A stretch of DNA of 6,581 nucleotides from Faecalimonas sp. (lineage in GTDB: Bacteria > Bacillota_A > Clostridia > Lachnospirales > Lachnospiraceae), in the NCBI GenBank assembly GCA_026169575.1, contig JAPFCT010000097.1, positions 1 through 6,581 of the forward strand, read 5' to 3'. The notes under the pieces are model-generated. The model did not search any database and was not told the origin of the DNA. It saw only the letters and a list, made by a program, of their open reading frames with translations. The position numbers were made by a program, and so were the translations under genes. This document shows positions 5,269 to 6,581 of the stretch, one piece after another (within the stretch, counting starts at the first letter, position 1; each line of letters opens with the position of its first letter).

Positions 5269-6444
5269 CTAAACGATTTCGTTCAGGAACACGCGGTTCA
5301 CCGGATTTATCTGCGCAAGATCTTTAAGAAGCTCCTCTGCTACCTGTTCTTTCTCCTCAGGCTCCCATCCGAAAAGGATCTGTGTCAGACATGCAATAGA
5401 AATCTGACGGTCTTTCTCATCTTTCTTGTCTTCCTTTGTGACAGAAATTCTTTCCCCATTGCTTTCCAGCAGAAATCTCCGGTTATTTCCCTCCAGGATC
5501 GGATCGGCAACTTCCACTGCAAAAGAAAACGCTTCGCTTGGACAGAGGCTTTCCAGAAACACCTCAAGATTCAGCAGTCTTGCCATGATCAGCGGTCTGT
5601 TATGCTCTTCGGAAACTGCTCCCCGGATCTTCTGTGCATCTATATTCCACCCGTCGCAGCAGACCGCATCTTCTTCTTTTGTCAGCCAGTATACGATCTG
5701 AGGGAGTATCCGCTCCTCTCCCGCCTTGAAAATCGGCTCACGGATCTCATAATGCTCCTCTTTTGCAAAGAAAAAGACGCCTGCAATCTCGCCTTCCCTC
5801 TCTGCGATACCGATCCCGCCATTCTCACTCTTCTGCTCTGCAAGCATCATCCGGTAATACTGCTCCGTGCGGACAGCAAAAACCTGATACCGCCCGCTTA
5901 ATAATCCATTTGCAAATGCTGCGATCTTCCGGCAGTCCTCCCCGGACGCTTCCCGGATCACAAGATCTGCTTCCCGCCCTGTGCAGGCCATCTCCCCGGC
6001 TTCAGAAGCATCCCGGCAGGCCACCCTCCTGCCAAAAACATTGCCACCCTCCTGCCGGTAAATATATCTGAAGTCATAAGGACGGTAAATTTTTTCTGCC
6101 GCCGGCATTAAAAAGGTAAGCGGTTCTCCTCTGTCATACATTTTCTTTAACGTCGTCCGCAAAAGAGAGCCCATAAATCCCTTTCTCCGGAAGCGTTCTT
6201 CGGTGGCCACCGCAATGATATAATGGGTGAGAAACTCCTTCCCGCCAATCCACATCGGATATGGATTCAACTGGATCATCGAACAGATCTCCTTATCCTG
6301 CTCAATCACATAAATCTCATTGTCTTTTGTCTTCACTGTATAATAATAGTCAAGAAACTGCCTGGTATCTTCCGCAAAAACACGTTCCCACAGTTTTCTT
6401 GTCCTTCCATGCTCTTCGTTTTTGAGCATCCTTACTTCTTCCAT
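5269..6444 (-). CDS. Eis-like GNAT N-acetyltransferase with C-terminal SCP2-type domain
   Basis: The 391-residue protein has the length and layout of the Eis-like family (COG4552). It has an N-terminal GNAT domain (about 1-135), a second GNAT-like region (about 160-290), and a C-terminal sterol-carrier-protein-2-like domain (about 295-391, including FAVEVADPILEGNNRRFLLE). The acetyl-CoA pyrophosphate loop is seen in VATEERFRRKGFMGSLL (79-95), with Arg87, Lys88 and Gly89. YRPYDFRYIYR (120-130) fits the family's conserved end of the first domain. Mycobacterial Eis acetylates amines of aminoglycosides and peptides; the substrate of clostridial members is not known and none is claimed. The start has GGGGAG (6452-6457) at 7 nt and lies one base after the stop of the ispF-like gene, so the two are probably co-transcribed. 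It ends 110 nt before the cysE promoter. No clear intrinsic terminator follows. Confidence 0.85.
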   Translation of the reverse strand: MEEVRMLKNEEHGRTRKLWERVFAEDTRQFLDYYYTVKTKDNEIYVIEQDKEICSMIQLNPYPMWIGGKEFLTHYIIAVATEERFRRKGFMGSLLRTTLKKMYDRGEPLTFLMPAAEKIYRPYDFRYIYRQEGGNVFGRRVACRDASEAGEMACTGREADLVIREASGEDCRKIAAFANGLLSGRYQVFAVRTEQYYRMMLAEQKSENGGIGIAEREGEIAGVFFFAKEEHYEIREPIFKAGEERILPQIVYWLTKEEDAVCCDGWNIDAQKIRGAVSEEHNRPLIMARLLNLEVFLESLCPSEAFSFAVEVADPILEGNNRRFLLESNGERISVTKEDKKDEKDRQISIACLTQILFGWEPEEKEQVAEELLKDLAQINPVNRVFLNEIV

Positions 6445-6445
6445 G

Positions 6446-6581
6446 TCACATCTCCCCGGATGATTTCTGACAGCCTCCGCAGCCCTGGCAGCCTGCCGCT
6501 GTCTGCTCTTCTGTAAATACCCGGTAACTCATCGCACGCATACTCTCGATTGCGCAGATCGCCTGTGCGGAAATTCCTTCC
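6446..6581 (-). CDS. ispF: 2-C-methyl-D-erythritol 2,4-cyclodiphosphate synthase, C-terminal end only, with Cys-rich tail
   Basis: Only the last 44 residues and the TGA stop (6446-6448) are in the window; the start lies upstream. The first visible residues, EGISAQAICAIES, match the conserved IspF C-terminus (EGIACEAVALL in E. coli). IspF closes the cyclodiphosphate in the MEP isoprenoid pathway. Synteny agrees, since Firmicutes carry ispD-ispF just before the cysE-cysS cluster. After the IspF-like end comes about 28 extra residues not found in E. coli IspF, containing CQGCGGC (CxxCxxC) near the terminus. It could be a lone IspF or the end of an IspDF fusion. Another frame is also open over this short stretch, but it lacks this similarity and would overlap the next gene. 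The stop is one base from the acetyltransferase ATG. Confidence 0.72.
   Translation of the reverse strand, partial: EGISAQAICAIESMRAMSYRVFTEEQTAAGCQGCGGCQKSSGEM

Noticed and set aside
5116..5901. Plus-strand open frame of 261 codons with hydrophobic stretches, a possible membrane protein
   Set aside because: It is antisense to the T-box promoter and the acetyltransferase gene. Its Phe/Leu/Cys/Ser-rich composition is that of a reverse-complement shadow, and it has no recognisable domain or ribosome binding site.
1..6581. CRISPR array, insertion sequence, attachment site or prophage signal
   Set aside because: No regularly spaced repeats, transposase or integrase, terminal inverted repeats, or change in coding style were seen; the window is core housekeeping DNA.

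Overview
The window reads as a chromosomal segment of a low-to-mid GC, Gram-positive, spore-forming Clostridia, most likely a Lachnospiraceae-type gut anaerobe. This rests on a T-box leader, AGGAGG-type ribosome binding sites, a SigH (Spo0H) sigma factor, an RNase Mini-III and the general codon and protein style. The species cannot be named from the sequence. Every supported gene lies on the minus strand, so transcription runs from high to low coordinates.

In transcription order the window holds: the 3' end of a gene whose last residues match the C-terminus of IspF (6446-6581), and one base later an Eis-like GNAT acetyltransferase (5269-6444). Then comes a 431-nt non-coding stretch (4838-5268) with a near-consensus promoter preceded by an imperfect direct repeat, and a complete T-box riboswitch with a TGC (Cys) specifier. 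This is followed by a compact five-gene block, cysE-cysS-mrnC-rlmB-sigH (880-4837). Finally there is an intrinsic-type hairpin overlapping a strong promoter, tRNA-Thr(GGU) with its own terminator, and the 5' part of a Nudix hydrolase gene that runs off the window at base 1.

The five-gene block is very tight. cysE/cysS, cysS/mrnC and mrnC/rlmB overlap by 14, 16 and 8 nt. rlmB and sigH abut with no intergenic base and share one reading frame, separated only by the TAA stop. The layout follows the Bacillus order ispD-ispF-gltX-[T-box]-cysE-cysS-mrnC-rlmB-yacP-sigH, with two changes: an Eis-like gene sits where gltX is found, and yacP (rae1) is absent between rlmB and sigH.

Functionally, uncharged tRNA-Cys should open the T-box and raise production of serine acetyltransferase (first step of cysteine synthesis) and cysteinyl-tRNA synthetase. 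The same transcript would carry two 23S rRNA maturation and modification enzymes and the stationary-phase/sporulation sigma factor. No wholly new system is evident. The points most worth following are the physical placement of sigH under a cysteine sensor, the in-frame rlmB-TAA-ATG-sigH junction, the polybasic coiled-coil tail on CysE, and the CxxCxxC tail on IspF.
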